Assembly (NCBI RefSeq): GCF_028683135.1
Contig: NZ_JAJUBB010000017.1
Span: 1 to 64,000 of the forward strand
DNA: 64,000 nucleotides
Source: Enterovibrio qingdaonensis
GTDB taxonomy: Bacteria > Pseudomonadota > Gammaproteobacteria > Enterobacterales > Vibrionaceae
Reading direction: 5' to 3'
Under the pieces are notes generated by a model that saw nothing but the letters and a program-made list of their open reading frames with translations, had not been told where the DNA came from and did not search any database. Positions 27,151 through 35,647 of the stretch are shown piece after piece. Both the position numbers and the translations under genes were made by a program. Position 1 is the first letter of the stretch, and each line of letters opens with the position of its first letter.

Positions 27151-27638
27151 TACAGCATGGCCATGTCAGACCACTCTTCGTCAGAGAGTAGTTTATTCAA
27201 ATCAACCAGAATCAACAGATTACCGTTGCGGTTGCTTACACCTTGAATAAACTTCGCACTTTCGTCGGTACCTACGCTTGGAGTAGTGTCGATCTCTGAT
27301 GTTTTGAGATACACCACTTCAGCAACGCTATCTACCATGATGCCGATAACCTGAGATTCAGCTTCAATAACGATTACACGGGTGTTATCCGTGACTTCGC
27401 CTTGCATAAGACCGAAACGAGAGCGCGTATCAATGACCGTGACAACATTACCACGCAGGTTAATGATGCCTAGGACATAATCCGGCGCACCTGGTACAGG
27501 GGCGATCTCTGTATAGCGCAATACTTCTCGCACCTGCATGACATTAATGCCATAGGTTTCGTCTTCCAGCTGGAAGGTCACCCACTGCAGGACCTCGTCA
27601 TTCACGTTTTCTTTTTGGACTTCAGCTACCTGAGACAT
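27150..27638 (-). CDS. cheW: Chemotaxis coupling protein CheW
   Basis: Adaptor of 162 residues linking CheA to chemoreceptors in polar arrays. It is one CheW domain with VTFQLEDETYGINVMQVREVLRYTEIAPVPGAPDYVLGIINLRGNVVTVIDTR-type sequence at about 20-75; the receptor-binding and CheA-binding surfaces are in the usual place. It lies after parP with a 24-base gap. Confidence 0.95.
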   Translation of the reverse strand: MSQVAEVQKENVNDEVLQWVTFQLEDETYGINVMQVREVLRYTEIAPVPGAPDYVLGIINLRGNVVTVIDTRSRFGLMQGEVTDNTRVIVIEAESQVIGIMVDSVAEVVYLKTSEIDTTPSVGTDESAKFIQGVSNRNGNLLILVDLNKLLSDEEWSDMAML

Positions 27639-27662
27639 TTATTTTCCTCTTTACGTGCTGTG

Positions 27663-28751
27663 CTACGCCAACGCATTGGCATCAATACCTTGATTAAGCA
27701 TGGTAATAAGAGCTTCGACATGGATAAGTGCACACATTTTCTGTTTCACCAATCCAGCTAGCCAAGGTCTCTTACCTGCTTGCTCACGCCATCGCACTTG
27801 TTCGCCATTGAGTGATTCCGTCCCTAGTAAGGCATTGCAAGCCAAGCCCCATTTACTGTCACCCAAGAGCACAATATAACTATAGCCGTCGCGATGGCTG
27901 TTATCTGTTATTTTTTCTGGCATCACCCATTTAGCGGTATCAACAATATCAAGTTGCTGATCACGTTCGGTCTGTAACCCTAAGTACCAGTCTGGGCGAC
28001 CAATCAAATGATTACACTCTTCTAACCGATGAATTCCGCCTAATTCCGCTAGCGGCACGGCGTAGGTCACACCAAAAGATTCGAAGAACAACACTTGAAA
28101 CCCGTGCTCCGGCACGATGTTTTTCCATGCATATGCAGTTTCTTCTTCGACCTCTGCCTCAGTTTCCACCTCAGCATCGGTGTCAATCTCTATTGCCTCA
28201 TCGACAATGTTTTCTTCTTCTACTGATACGGCTTCCTCTACGGAGATCGCCTCAGCTTCAACTGTTTCGGTTGCGACCGCCTCGACAACATGAGGCTCAC
28301 TAATCCTCTCTTCTGTTTCTACCGCAAGTTCAGTCTCGACAGCATCTAAAACGTCGGTGACGACGTCGACATCCTGTTCCAGTGCTGTTTCAACATGCGT
28401 TTGTTGTTCTGTTTGAACATCAATAGAGACATCAGTATCTGTAAGCAACTCAATGTCTGTCTCTGTGGTTTCCACCACTTCAACTTCCATATCCTCATCA
28501 AGTTGTAACTGACTAAGCAATTTCTCAACCGAGGATAGATCGCGCTGTTCTTTTGTCAGTATTGCCCCATTAAATTTATCTGCGGGCTCACTGGTTACTG
28601 CTTGTAACTTTGGCACGGCTTCGATTGCCGCATCCGTTAATATTGGTTCAGCATCCGTGTCTGCTAACTGTGGCTGATCATCTTCATCCAACAGCGCATC
28701 AAAGTAATCATCCAGTGCCTGAACACTGGATAAGGCACGGCTATCTTTCAT
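27663..28751 (-). CDS. parP: Chemotaxis array retention protein ParP (CheW-like domain)
   Basis: Protein of 362 residues. The C-terminal part (about 205-362) is a CheW-like array-integration domain (YAWKNIVPEHGFQVLFFESFGVTYAVPL). The middle (about 85-205) is a long acidic Val/Glu/Thr linker, and a short N-terminal conserved segment contains ALDDYFDALLDEDD. In Vibrio, ParP binds ParC and CheA and keeps arrays at the cell pole. Identification rests on its place directly after parC, with which it overlaps by 11 bases, and on the domain plan. The ALDDYFDALLDE segment resembles the triple motif of CheA. Confidence 0.9.
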   Translation of the reverse strand: MKDSRALSSVQALDDYFDALLDEDDQPQLADTDAEPILTDAAIEAVPKLQAVTSEPADKFNGAILTKEQRDLSSVEKLLSQLQLDEDMEVEVVETTETDIELLTDTDVSIDVQTEQQTHVETALEQDVDVVTDVLDAVETELAVETEERISEPHVVEAVATETVEAEAISVEEAVSVEEENIVDEAIEIDTDAEVETEAEVEEETAYAWKNIVPEHGFQVLFFESFGVTYAVPLAELGGIHRLEECNHLIGRPDWYLGLQTERDQQLDIVDTAKWVMPEKITDNSHRDGYSYIVLLGDSKWGLACNALLGTESLNGEQVRWREQAGKRPWLAGLVKQKMCALIHVEALITMLNQGIDANALA

Positions 28752-29520
28752 CCTGTTCTAGTCGCTCCAGATAAGAGAGCAGCGTTTTGTATGCAAAGAC
28801 GCCACGACAATTTTTTGCGTAATACGATGGCGGCATATGCTTTAAGCTCGCATCACGAAATTTAGTATCAATTGGTACTGCAGATGTCCAAACCTGATCG
28901 GGATAACGCACTTTAAGCTCTTGTAATGTTTCAAGAGAAGCACGGGTCCGCTTGTCATACATGGTTGGAATAATGCAAACCTTGAAGGCTGAACTTCTGG
29001 ATTTCTGCATGATTTGCAGTGTGCGCACCATGCGCTCCAGTCCCTTCATTGCGAGAAATTCAGTTTGAACAGGTATCAGAATACGGTTACTTGCCGCTAA
29101 GGCATTGACCATCATTACGCCGAGAATTGGCGGACAATCAATCAAAGCGTAGTCATATTCACCTTCTAGACATGCCAACGTTTTTTTCAACATCAACCCC
29201 ATACCACCGCGGTTTCCCATCGCACGGTCCAAGGTTGCCAACGACATGTGAGAAGGCAGCAGATCCAAATTTTTATATTCGGTTTTGAGAATGAGAGGCT
29301 TAACCGTATCTCGGTTGATGGTCTGAAGCTGAAATAGATCAAATAGAGAGTGTGACAGCTTGTCCGAATCGTAATTCAGATAGGTTGTCAGCGATGCATG
29401 GGGATCGGTGTCGATCAATAAAACACGCTTATTCTTTTCACTGAGAAGCCCAGCAAGGGTGATGGTAGTTGTTGTTTTACCTACTCCCCCTTTCTGGTTT
29501 GCAATGCTCCAGACTATCAC
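28741..29520 (-). CDS. parC: ParA-like ATPase ParC for polar chemotaxis arrays
   Basis: MinD/ParA-superfamily ATPase of 259 residues that directs chemotaxis arrays to the cell poles in vibrios. The deviant Walker A KGGVGKTT is at residues 10-17, Walker A' is LIDTDPHASL and Walker B is YDYALIDCPPILG. It differs from FlhG, which is encoded in the same operon, and from chromosomal ParA by operon position between cheB and parP. It is preceded by cheB with a nine-base gap. Confidence 0.92.
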   Translation of the reverse strand: MIVWSIANQKGGVGKTTTTITLAGLLSEKNKRVLLIDTDPHASLTTYLNYDSDKLSHSLFDLFQLQTINRDTVKPLILKTEYKNLDLLPSHMSLATLDRAMGNRGGMGLMLKKTLACLEGEYDYALIDCPPILGVMMVNALAASNRILIPVQTEFLAMKGLERMVRTLQIMQKSRSSAFKVCIIPTMYDKRTRASLETLQELKVRYPDQVWTSAVPIDTKFRDASLKHMPPSYYAKNCRGVFAYKTLLSYLERLEQDER

Positions 29521-29529
29521 AGCCGCTCC

Positions 29530-30675
29530 TTATACCAGATTGAGCTCTACAAGAATGCGCTCAGAGATGCGGTCAAGTGGAAGGTCTTCGGTGGAAATAC
29601 CCGCTTTAGCCACAGCTTGAGGCATACCGTATACGACGCAGCTTTCTTCATCTTGCGCCCATACCGTGGAGCCATGTTGCTTTAGCAGCCTCGCGCCATC
29701 GCGACCATCAGCACCCATTCCAGTAAGTACCATTGACAACACTTTGTCGCCATAAATATTGGCAGCAGAACCAAAAGTCACATCAACACATGGCTTGTAA
29801 TTCATACGATCGCCACCATCAATGATTTTCACACGGGTCGCCCCTGCGCGTCCATCAATCATCATCTGCATTCCACCAGGAGCCAAATACGCAGTACCTG
29901 CTTTTAATGGCTCTCCGTCTTCCGCTTCTTTGACAGAGATTTTGCAAAGACCATTTAAACGCTGTGCAAAAGCCGCAGTAAACGTCGAAGGCATATGTTG
30001 GATCAGCAAAATAGGTAACGGGAAATTGGCAGGTAACGCACACAGCACTTTTTGGAGAGCCACTGGCCCACCCGTTGATGTGCCAATCGCGACCAATTGG
30101 TAACGCTTTCCGCTGGCTTTAAATCGAGAGGCTGGAGACGGTGCACGAGAGACCGGAGCTGGCGCGGTCGCCGTCGCAGCACCACCTGCTAATGCTCTCA
30201 CTGGCGTACGTTGAGCTGTCGAAGAAACGGTTGCGCTTGTCGGAGCAGGCGCAACAGCAGGTCGACGCATAAACGCTCGCTTACGCGCAATTTCATTCAC
30301 GCGTTGCTGAAGCAAAGAAACAGCTTCATCTCTGTTGCGAGCGATATCCTCAAATTTCTTTGGCAGGAAGTCGAGAGCCCCCGCATCCAAGGCGTCAAGC
30401 GTGGCTTTTGCGCCGTCATGGGTCAACGAAGAGAACATCAAAATTGGGGTGGGATTTGACTGCATGATCTCACGAACCGCAGTAATACCATCCATCACCG
30501 GCATTTCAATGTCCATCGTAATAACGTCTGGCTTAAGCGTAGCTGCCTTTTCAACCGCCTCTTTGCCGTTGACTGCACAGTCAACGACTTGAAGGCGCGG
30601 GTCCCCGTTAATAATTTCACTAACGCGGCGGCGGAAAAAACTGGAATCGTCCACCACCAAAACTTTCACTGCCAT
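29530..30675 (-). CDS. cheB: Chemotaxis response regulator / methylesterase CheB
   Basis: Removes methyl groups from receptor glutamates and deamidates receptor glutamines when phosphorylated by CheA. The 381 residues include a receiver domain with Asp55 in [10 protein letters not shown], a long alanine- and proline-rich linker (about 135-190), and the esterase domain. The catalytic residues lie in GTSTGGP (Ser), IQHMPSTF (His) and TGMGADG (Asp). cheR is not in this window. Confidence 0.96.
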   Translation of the reverse strand: MAVKVLVVDDSSFFRRRVSEIINGDPRLQVVDCAVNGKEAVEKAATLKPDVITMDIEMPVMDGITAVREIMQSNPTPILMFSSLTHDGAKATLDALDAGALDFLPKKFEDIARNRDEAVSLLQQRVNEIARKRAFMRRPAVAPAPTSATVSSTAQRTPVRALAGGAATATAPAPVSRAPSPASRFKASGKRYQLVAIGTSTGGPVALQKVLCALPANFPLPILLIQHMPSTFTAAFAQRLNGLCKISVKEAEDGEPLKAGTAYLAPGGMQMMIDGRAGATRVKIIDGGDRMNYKPCVDVTFGSAANIYGDKVLSMVLTGMGADGRDGARLLKQHGSTVWAQDEESCVVYGMPQAVAKAGISTEDLPLDRISERILVELNLV

Positions 30676-30690
30676 GTTATTCCTTTTTAA

Positions 30691-32859
30691 TTATCGACCT
30701 GCATAACGTTTCAGCAAGTTTGGCACATCAAGTATCAACGCGATGTGTCCATCACTGGTGATTGTCGCACCCGCCATCCCAGGCGTACCCTGCAACAGTT
30801 CATCCAGAGGCTTAATTACCACTTCTTCCTGACCAATCAACGAATCAACGACAAACGCTACAGGCTGGTGACCCATTTGAACGATCACCACATGTCCACT
30901 TTCTCTGTTCGCCGTCCCACGACCAGGACATAGCCAATCTTGCATATAGAACAGTGGAATTGCCTTGTCGCGAACAATCAAGGTGAGCTGTCCATCAACC
31001 GTGTTGGTTTTTGACAAGTCGAGGCTGATAATTTCATTGACGTTAGACAATGGGAATGCAAACGGATTATTGCCTACACCCACCATCAGCGTCGGCAAGA
31101 TCGCGAGTGTTAATGGTACCTTGATTGAGATAATGGTACCGCGACCTAGCTCTGAGTCGATGGAGATCGTGCCGTTAAGTTGCGTGATCGCAGTCTTAAC
31201 AACGTCCATCCCTACGCCACGCCCTGAGATGTCTGAAATCTCGGTTTTGGTAGAAAAACCCGGTGCAAAAATCAGGTTAAATGCTTCGGTATCCGTTAAG
31301 CGCGCTGCAGCGTCTGCATCCATCACGCCACGGTCAACCGCAATGCCACGGAGTTTTTCTGCATCCATACCGCCACCGTCGTCTTCGATGGTCAGCAGGA
31401 TATGGTCACCTTCTTGAGAGGCAGCCAAGGTCACCGTACCTGTACGTGGTTTACCGTTGCTCTCACGTTTGTCCGGCATTTCAATACCGTGGTCAACCGA
31501 GTTACGCACCAAGTGAACCATTGGGTCGGCCAATGCCTCAACCAGGTTTTTATCCAAGTCGGTTTCTTCACCGCGCATTTCCAGCACGATGTCTTTGTTC
31601 AAGCTACGCGCCAAATCACGTACAACGCGCGGGAAGCGGCCAAATACTTTTTTGATTGGCTGCATGCGCGTTTGCATGACCGCACCTTGAAGGTCAGCCG
31701 TTACCACGTCGAGATTTGTCACGGCTTTTGCCATGTTCTCGTCGTCGCTGTTTGCCCCCAAACTCACTAGACGGTTACGTACCAGTACCAACTCACCCAC
31801 CATGTTCATGATAGTGTCGAGCGTGGACGTGTTTACACGAACCGTTTGTTCTGCTTGAGGTGCAGGGGTTTTCTTCTCTTCAGCTTTTGCTGGCGGTTTT
31901 GCGACTGGGGCTGGCGGTTTCGCCGCCGGAGCTTCCGCTTTAGGTGCGGGAGCCGCAGCAGGTTTAGGTGCTGGCGCAGGCTCCGCCTTTGGTGCTGCTG
32001 GTGCTGGCGTCGGAGCGTCATGATTTATTGGGCTTTTGCCTTTACCATGAAGTTCATCCAGCAATTTTTCGAATTCGTCGTCAGTGATTTCATCACTGGC
32101 TGGACTTTCCACAGACGCATTTTGCGGTGGAGGCGTTGCTGAACCCGAGTTTACTGCGGGTCCTTTGCCGGAACCATGTAAATCATCCAGTAACTTCTCA
32201 AACTCATCATCGGTGATATCGCCACTGTCAGAAGCAGGTGCAGCCCCCGACGCTGATGCCGTATTCGATGCTGCTGGACCATTACCTGAGCCATGAAGTT
32301 GATCCAAGAGGCGATCAAATTCGTCATCGGTAATTTCATCAACCGAATCCCCAGCAATGGCTTCACCACCATCTGCCGCAGGAGGCTCTGGAACAACCTC
32401 AGGCTCTGGTTCTGGCTCAGGTTCGGGTTCGGGTTCAGGAGCCGCCGCTTCAACCGCTTCGTCAGCAGTCGCTGGACCACTGTACTTGTGCAGTGCTTCC
32501 AATAAAGCGGGGTCTGCTGCTGGCGAGGGTTCACGCTCTTGCACACAAGCAAACTGTTCATTAACGGTGTCTAGTGCTTGAAGGATGGTATCCATCACCT
32601 CAGGTGTTAGCTCACGACCACCATTACGCAGGTTATCGAAAACGTTTTCCGCACCATGGCACGTATCAACTAACTCAGAGAGTGATAAAAAGCCCGCACC
32701 ACCTTTAACCGTGTGGAATCCACGGAAAATCGCGTTGAGCAGATCGCGGTCTTCTGGCGTTTTCTCCAGATCAACCAATTGCTCAGACAACAACTCCAGA
32801 ATTTCACCTGCTTCGATCAAAAAGTCCTGCAGGATTTCTTCATCCATTTCAAAGCTCAT
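30691..32859 (-). CDS. cheA: Chemotaxis histidine kinase CheA
   Basis: Kinase of 722 residues. P1 has the phosphorylated His49 in RGFHTVKGGAG. The region 130-340 is a Pro/Ala/Glu-rich linker with no recognisable P2 domain but three copies of a DDEF-x2-LLD-x-LHG motif (about 174-190, 215-229 and 257-272). P3 dimerisation begins near TLDTIMNMVGELVLVRNRL (346). P4 has the N box HLVRNSVDHGIE (449-460) and glycine boxes DDGGGMD and GRGVGMD, and P5 is the CheW-like regulatory domain. It phosphorylates CheY and CheB. Confidence 0.97.
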   Translation of the reverse strand: MSFEMDEEILQDFLIEAGEILELLSEQLVDLEKTPEDRDLLNAIFRGFHTVKGGAGFLSLSELVDTCHGAENVFDNLRNGGRELTPEVMDTILQALDTVNEQFACVQEREPSPAADPALLEALHKYSGPATADEAVEAAAPEPEPEPEPEPEPEVVPEPPAADGGEAIAGDSVDEITDDEFDRLLDQLHGSGNGPAASNTASASGAAPASDSGDITDDEFEKLLDDLHGSGKGPAVNSGSATPPPQNASVESPASDEITDDEFEKLLDELHGKGKSPINHDAPTPAPAAPKAEPAPAPKPAAAPAPKAEAPAAKPPAPVAKPPAKAEEKKTPAPQAEQTVRVNTSTLDTIMNMVGELVLVRNRLVSLGANSDDENMAKAVTNLDVVTADLQGAVMQTRMQPIKKVFGRFPRVVRDLARSLNKDIVLEMRGEETDLDKNLVEALADPMVHLVRNSVDHGIEMPDKRESNGKPRTGTVTLAASQEGDHILLTIEDDGGGMDAEKLRGIAVDRGVMDADAAARLTDTEAFNLIFAPGFSTKTEISDISGRGVGMDVVKTAITQLNGTISIDSELGRGTIISIKVPLTLAILPTLMVGVGNNPFAFPLSNVNEIISLDLSKTNTVDGQLTLIVRDKAIPLFYMQDWLCPGRGTANRESGHVVIVQMGHQPVAFVVDSLIGQEEVVIKPLDELLQGTPGMAGATITSDGHIALILDVPNLLKRYAGR
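32026..32340 (-). repeat. Three-copy short motif repeat in the CheA linker
   Basis: Three imperfect repeats encoding EITDDEFDRLLDQLHGSGN, DITDDEFEKLLDDLHGSGK and EITDDEFEKLLDELHGKGK, about 40 residues apart, separated by Ala/Pro/Ser-rich spacers. The protein motif is far more conserved than the spacers, which points to selection on each copy. Confidence 0.85.
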
Positions 32860-32868
32860 AACTCACCC

Positions 32869-33591
32869 CTAAAAACCAAGGCTGGAAAGCAAATCGTCCA
32901 CATCATCCTGACTTTGCATCACTTCTTTTTCTTGACGCTGCTGTTCATTGACGACAGGACCTTCGGCCTCGATACCAGTTAGTTGTTCTGTTTCTTGTTG
33001 TTGGTCTTCATCCAAACCGAACGCTGTGAGGATTTCTACCAGCTGTTTTTCAACTTCTTGGACTAATTCGATAACTCGTCGGATTACTTGACCGGTGAGA
33101 TCTTGGAAATCTTGAGCCATCAAAATTTCCGTTAATTGTCCTTGCAGCTTGGTGGTATCACCTTCGACTTGCGTCAATAATTCATCGATCAGATGACAAA
33201 GTTGTTTGAAGCTTTCAATGTCGATCTTGCCTCCCATCAAGCTGTTCCATTGCGGACGAACTTGAGCTAGGCACTCTTGAAGGTTATCTGCGATTGGCAA
33301 CGTCGCTTCAACTGCATCCATCGTTCGGTTTGCAGCGAGCTCAGTTTTTTCCATCACAAAATTCAAGCGATCTTTCGCGTCTGGGATTTCGCTTGTCGCC
33401 AAATCACTGACACGAGGATCCAAACGGAAATTAGCGAGTGAATCGTGCAGTTGCCGGGTCAGTTTTCCTACTTCATTGAAGAGTGGATTGCGCGAATCAC
33501 TGGTGATCTTAACCAGCAGTTCATCCGCGCTATCCTGATTCCCTTCTTCGAGCAAACTGACCAATTCTTTAGCTTGGTCGAGTGTTATCAT
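32869..33591 (-). CDS. cheZ: CheY-P phosphatase CheZ
   Basis: Phosphatase of 240 residues, mostly helical. The catalytic region contains QDFQDLTGQVIRRVIELVQEVE (about 159-180), with the glutamine that positions water on CheY-P. The C-terminal CheY-binding peptide is DDVDDLLSSLGF (229-240). It lies between cheY and cheA in the operon with a nine-base gap to cheA. Confidence 0.95.
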   Translation of the reverse strand: MITLDQAKELVSLLEEGNQDSADELLVKITSDSRNPLFNEVGKLTRQLHDSLANFRLDPRVSDLATSEIPDAKDRLNFVMEKTELAANRTMDAVEATLPIADNLQECLAQVRPQWNSLMGGKIDIESFKQLCHLIDELLTQVEGDTTKLQGQLTEILMAQDFQDLTGQVIRRVIELVQEVEKQLVEILTAFGLDEDQQQETEQLTGIEAEGPVVNEQQRQEKEVMQSQDDVDDLLSSLGF

Positions 33592-33626
33592 CGTTCTAAT
33601 AGTCCTTCACTGCGCGAAGAAGTAAA

Positions 33627-34007
33627 TCACATGCGTTCGAAAATCTTATCCAGTTTTTCTTTCAGCGTCGCAGCGGTAAATGGTTTCACGATGTAGCCAT
33701 TTACACCCGCTTGCGCAGCTTCAACGATCTGCTCACGCTTTGCTTCAGCGGTGATCATCAGCACAGGTAAGTGCTTCAGTTCATCATCTGCGCGAATTGT
33801 CTTAAGCAGATCAATACCTTGCATGCCTGGCATGTTCCAGTCAGTAACGACGAAATCAATACCGCCTTTCTTCAAGATTGGCAGTGCTGTTAGGCCGTCA
33901 TCTGCTTCAACAGTGTTGTTGAAACCCAGATCACGAAGGAGGTTTTTAACGATACGTCGCATTGTTGAAAAGTCATCAACAATGAGGATTTTCATGTTTG
34001 TGTCCAA
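33627..34007 (-). CDS. cheY: Chemotaxis response regulator CheY
   Basis: Single-domain receiver of 126 residues that binds FliM when phosphorylated and controls motor switching. The phosphorylated residue is Asp56 in [11 protein letters not shown], with acidic pocket VDDFSTMR (10-17), Thr in MITAEAKRE and Lys in [12 protein letters not shown] start at the internal ATG four codons later (MKILIVDD) is possible. It follows fliA by 37 bases. Confidence 0.96.
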   Translation of the reverse strand: MDTNMKILIVDDFSTMRRIVKNLLRDLGFNNTVEADDGLTALPILKKGGIDFVVTDWNMPGMQGIDLLKTIRADDELKHLPVLMITAEAKREQIVEAAQAGVNGYIVKPFTAATLKEKLDKIFERM

Positions 34008-34044
34008 AGTTGCCTCCGGTGAGGTCCCTTATAATTTTAGAAAC

Positions 34045-34767
34045 TTACTTTGACCAAGCAGATAGCTTGGTCCGTAACCGCTGCATTGCCTGATTTTGTA
34101 TCTGGCAAACTCGGGATTCGCTGACCCCGATAATGGCCCCTATCTCTTTGAGGTTAAGTTCCTCATCGTAATAGAGAGAGAGAACCAAAGCCTCTCTTTC
34201 AGGAAGTCCTCGGATAGCATTGGCCAATTGAACCTTAAAGCTATCTTCAGCAACCTCCTCAAAGGGAAGATTTTCGTTGCGATTGCTTTCAGTCATGAAA
34301 GCATCTTCTGAAACACCCAAGTCTTCGATGCCAATCAAACGCCCTGCGTTGATGTCATTTTGAGCCTGATAGTATTGGTCTAGGCTCATGCCCAGGCGTT
34401 TCGCAATTTCTTTATCGTTAGGATCTCGGCCTAACTCACCTTCCAGTTGCGAGATGACTTCGCTGATCTGACGATTATTTTTATGTACCGATCTCGGAAC
34501 CCAATCGCCTTTACGCATGTCATCAAGCATCGCACCACGAATACGAATTCCCGCATACGTTTCAAAACTCGCCCCTTTTGAGGGGTCATAGTTTTGTTGT
34601 GCTTCAAGCAAACCAACCATGCCTGCTTGAATAAGATCTTCTACCTGCACATTTGGGGGCAGACGAGAAATCAAATGATGAGCAATACGCTTAACTAACG
34701 TCGAATATTGCTCAAACACAGTTTCCGTCGATGCGCCACTCCTGCTGTAGGTGAGCGTCCTATTCAC
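34045..34767 (-). CDS. fliA: Flagellar sigma factor FliA (sigma-28)
   Basis: RNA polymerase sigma factor for class IV flagellar genes. Region 2 is VKRIAHHLISRLPPNVQVEDLIQAGMVGLLEA with GASFETYAGIRIRGAMLDDMRKGDWVPRSVHK; region 4 ends with LKEIGAIIGVSESRVCQIQNQAMQRLR. The frame continues 16 codons further upstream. The GTG at 34767 (MNRTLTYSRSGAS after initiation) is preferred because it resembles vibrio FliA N-termini and has GGGGGA about eight bases upstream. This start overlaps flhG by eight bases. Several sigma-28 type sites in this window are probable targets. Confidence 0.9.
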   Translation of the reverse strand: MNRTLTYSRSGASTETVFEQYSTLVKRIAHHLISRLPPNVQVEDLIQAGMVGLLEAQQNYDPSKGASFETYAGIRIRGAMLDDMRKGDWVPRSVHKNNRQISEVISQLEGELGRDPNDKEIAKRLGMSLDQYYQAQNDINAGRLIGIEDLGVSEDAFMTESNRNENLPFEEVAEDSFKVQLANAIRGLPEREALVLSLYYDEELNLKEIGAIIGVSESRVCQIQNQAMQRLRTKLSAWSK

Positions 34768-35647
34768 CGAGGTAATCCCCCGTTGTTTCGTCTCGGACGA
34801 GCAGTCGTTCAACAAAAAACTCTAAATGCCCACCTGGGTTTCTTGGCACAGGCCAAGTCAACGCTTTGTTAGCCAGTGCGTTTAACGCAAGTGCTGCGGG
34901 AGCCTTTGGAAACGCATCTACAACGACTTTTTGCTTCTTCACAGATTGACGCACACGTTCATCTAATGGGACACATGCTACTAATTCTAGATTAGCATTT
35001 AAAAATCTTTCTGTTACCCGCGTTAATTTTGTGAATAAATCTCGACCTTCTCGGTAACTTCTCACCATATTTGCGACGACTTTGAAGCGTGTAACGCCGT
35101 GTTCACGGCTTAACAGCTTGATCAAAGCATATGCATCAGTGATGGATGTTGGTTCGTCACAAACAACGATCAAAACATCCTGTGCTGCACGAGAAAAGCT
35201 TAAAACCATGTCAGAAATGCCAGCGGCTGTATCCACAAGCAGTACATCGACATCTTCCTCCAGCGTGCCAAACGCGCGAATAAGACCCGCATGTTGGGCT
35301 GGCGATAGTTCTGTCATTCCACGCATTCCAGACGACGCTGGAATAATTCTCATGCCATGAGGACCTTCAACGATGATGTCCTTCAAATCGCACTCGCCTT
35401 TCATGACGTGGCTTAAATTTTTACCTACACGTAAACCCAACAGCACATCGACATTGGCCAAACCTAAATCCGCATCCAACACCATGACCTTTTTACCTTG
35501 TTTGGCCATAGACGCTGCAACGCCCAATGTAATATTGGTTTTACCTACACCGCCCTTACCACCAGTGACGGTTATTACTTTTGTGCGAGTCGGGTTTGTC
35601 AGGCGGCGGAGGCCGCTTGCTTGATCATGCATGGTTGTCTCAATCAT
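34760..35647 (-). CDS. flhG: Flagellar number regulator FlhG (FleN), MinD-like ATPase
   Basis: ParA/MinD-type ATPase that limits flagellar number to one by acting against FlhF and FlrA. The Walker A type motif is GGKGGVGKTN, followed by MVLDADLGLANVDVLLG and DVLLVDTAAGISDMV. The C-terminal region has FFVERLL. The frame starts at 35680, but the ATG at 35647 (MIETTMHDQASGLRRL) fits vibrio FlhG and overlaps the flhF stop by eight bases, giving 295 residues. Confidence 0.93.
   Translation of the reverse strand: MIETTMHDQASGLRRLTNPTRTKVITVTGGKGGVGKTNITLGVAASMAKQGKKVMVLDADLGLANVDVLLGLRVGKNLSHVMKGECDLKDIIVEGPHGMRIIPASSGMRGMTELSPAQHAGLIRAFGTLEEDVDVLLVDTAAGISDMVLSFSRAAQDVLIVVCDEPTSITDAYALIKLLSREHGVTRFKVVANMVRSYREGRDLFTKLTRVTERFLNANLELVACVPLDERVRQSVKKQKVVVDAFPKAPAALALNALANKALTWPVPRNPGGHLEFFVERLLVRDETTGDYLGE

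Noticed and set aside
28140-28500. Acidic Val/Glu/Thr stretch of ParP as a frameshift or repeat expansion
   Set aside because: The frame is continuous and the domain before and after is normal; long acidic linkers are usual in ParP.
32380-32440. Glu-Pro repeat tract in CheA as a possible mobile or unstable repeat
   Set aside because: Pro/Glu low-complexity linkers are common between CheA domains and the codon pattern is ordinary; only the DDEF motif was retained.
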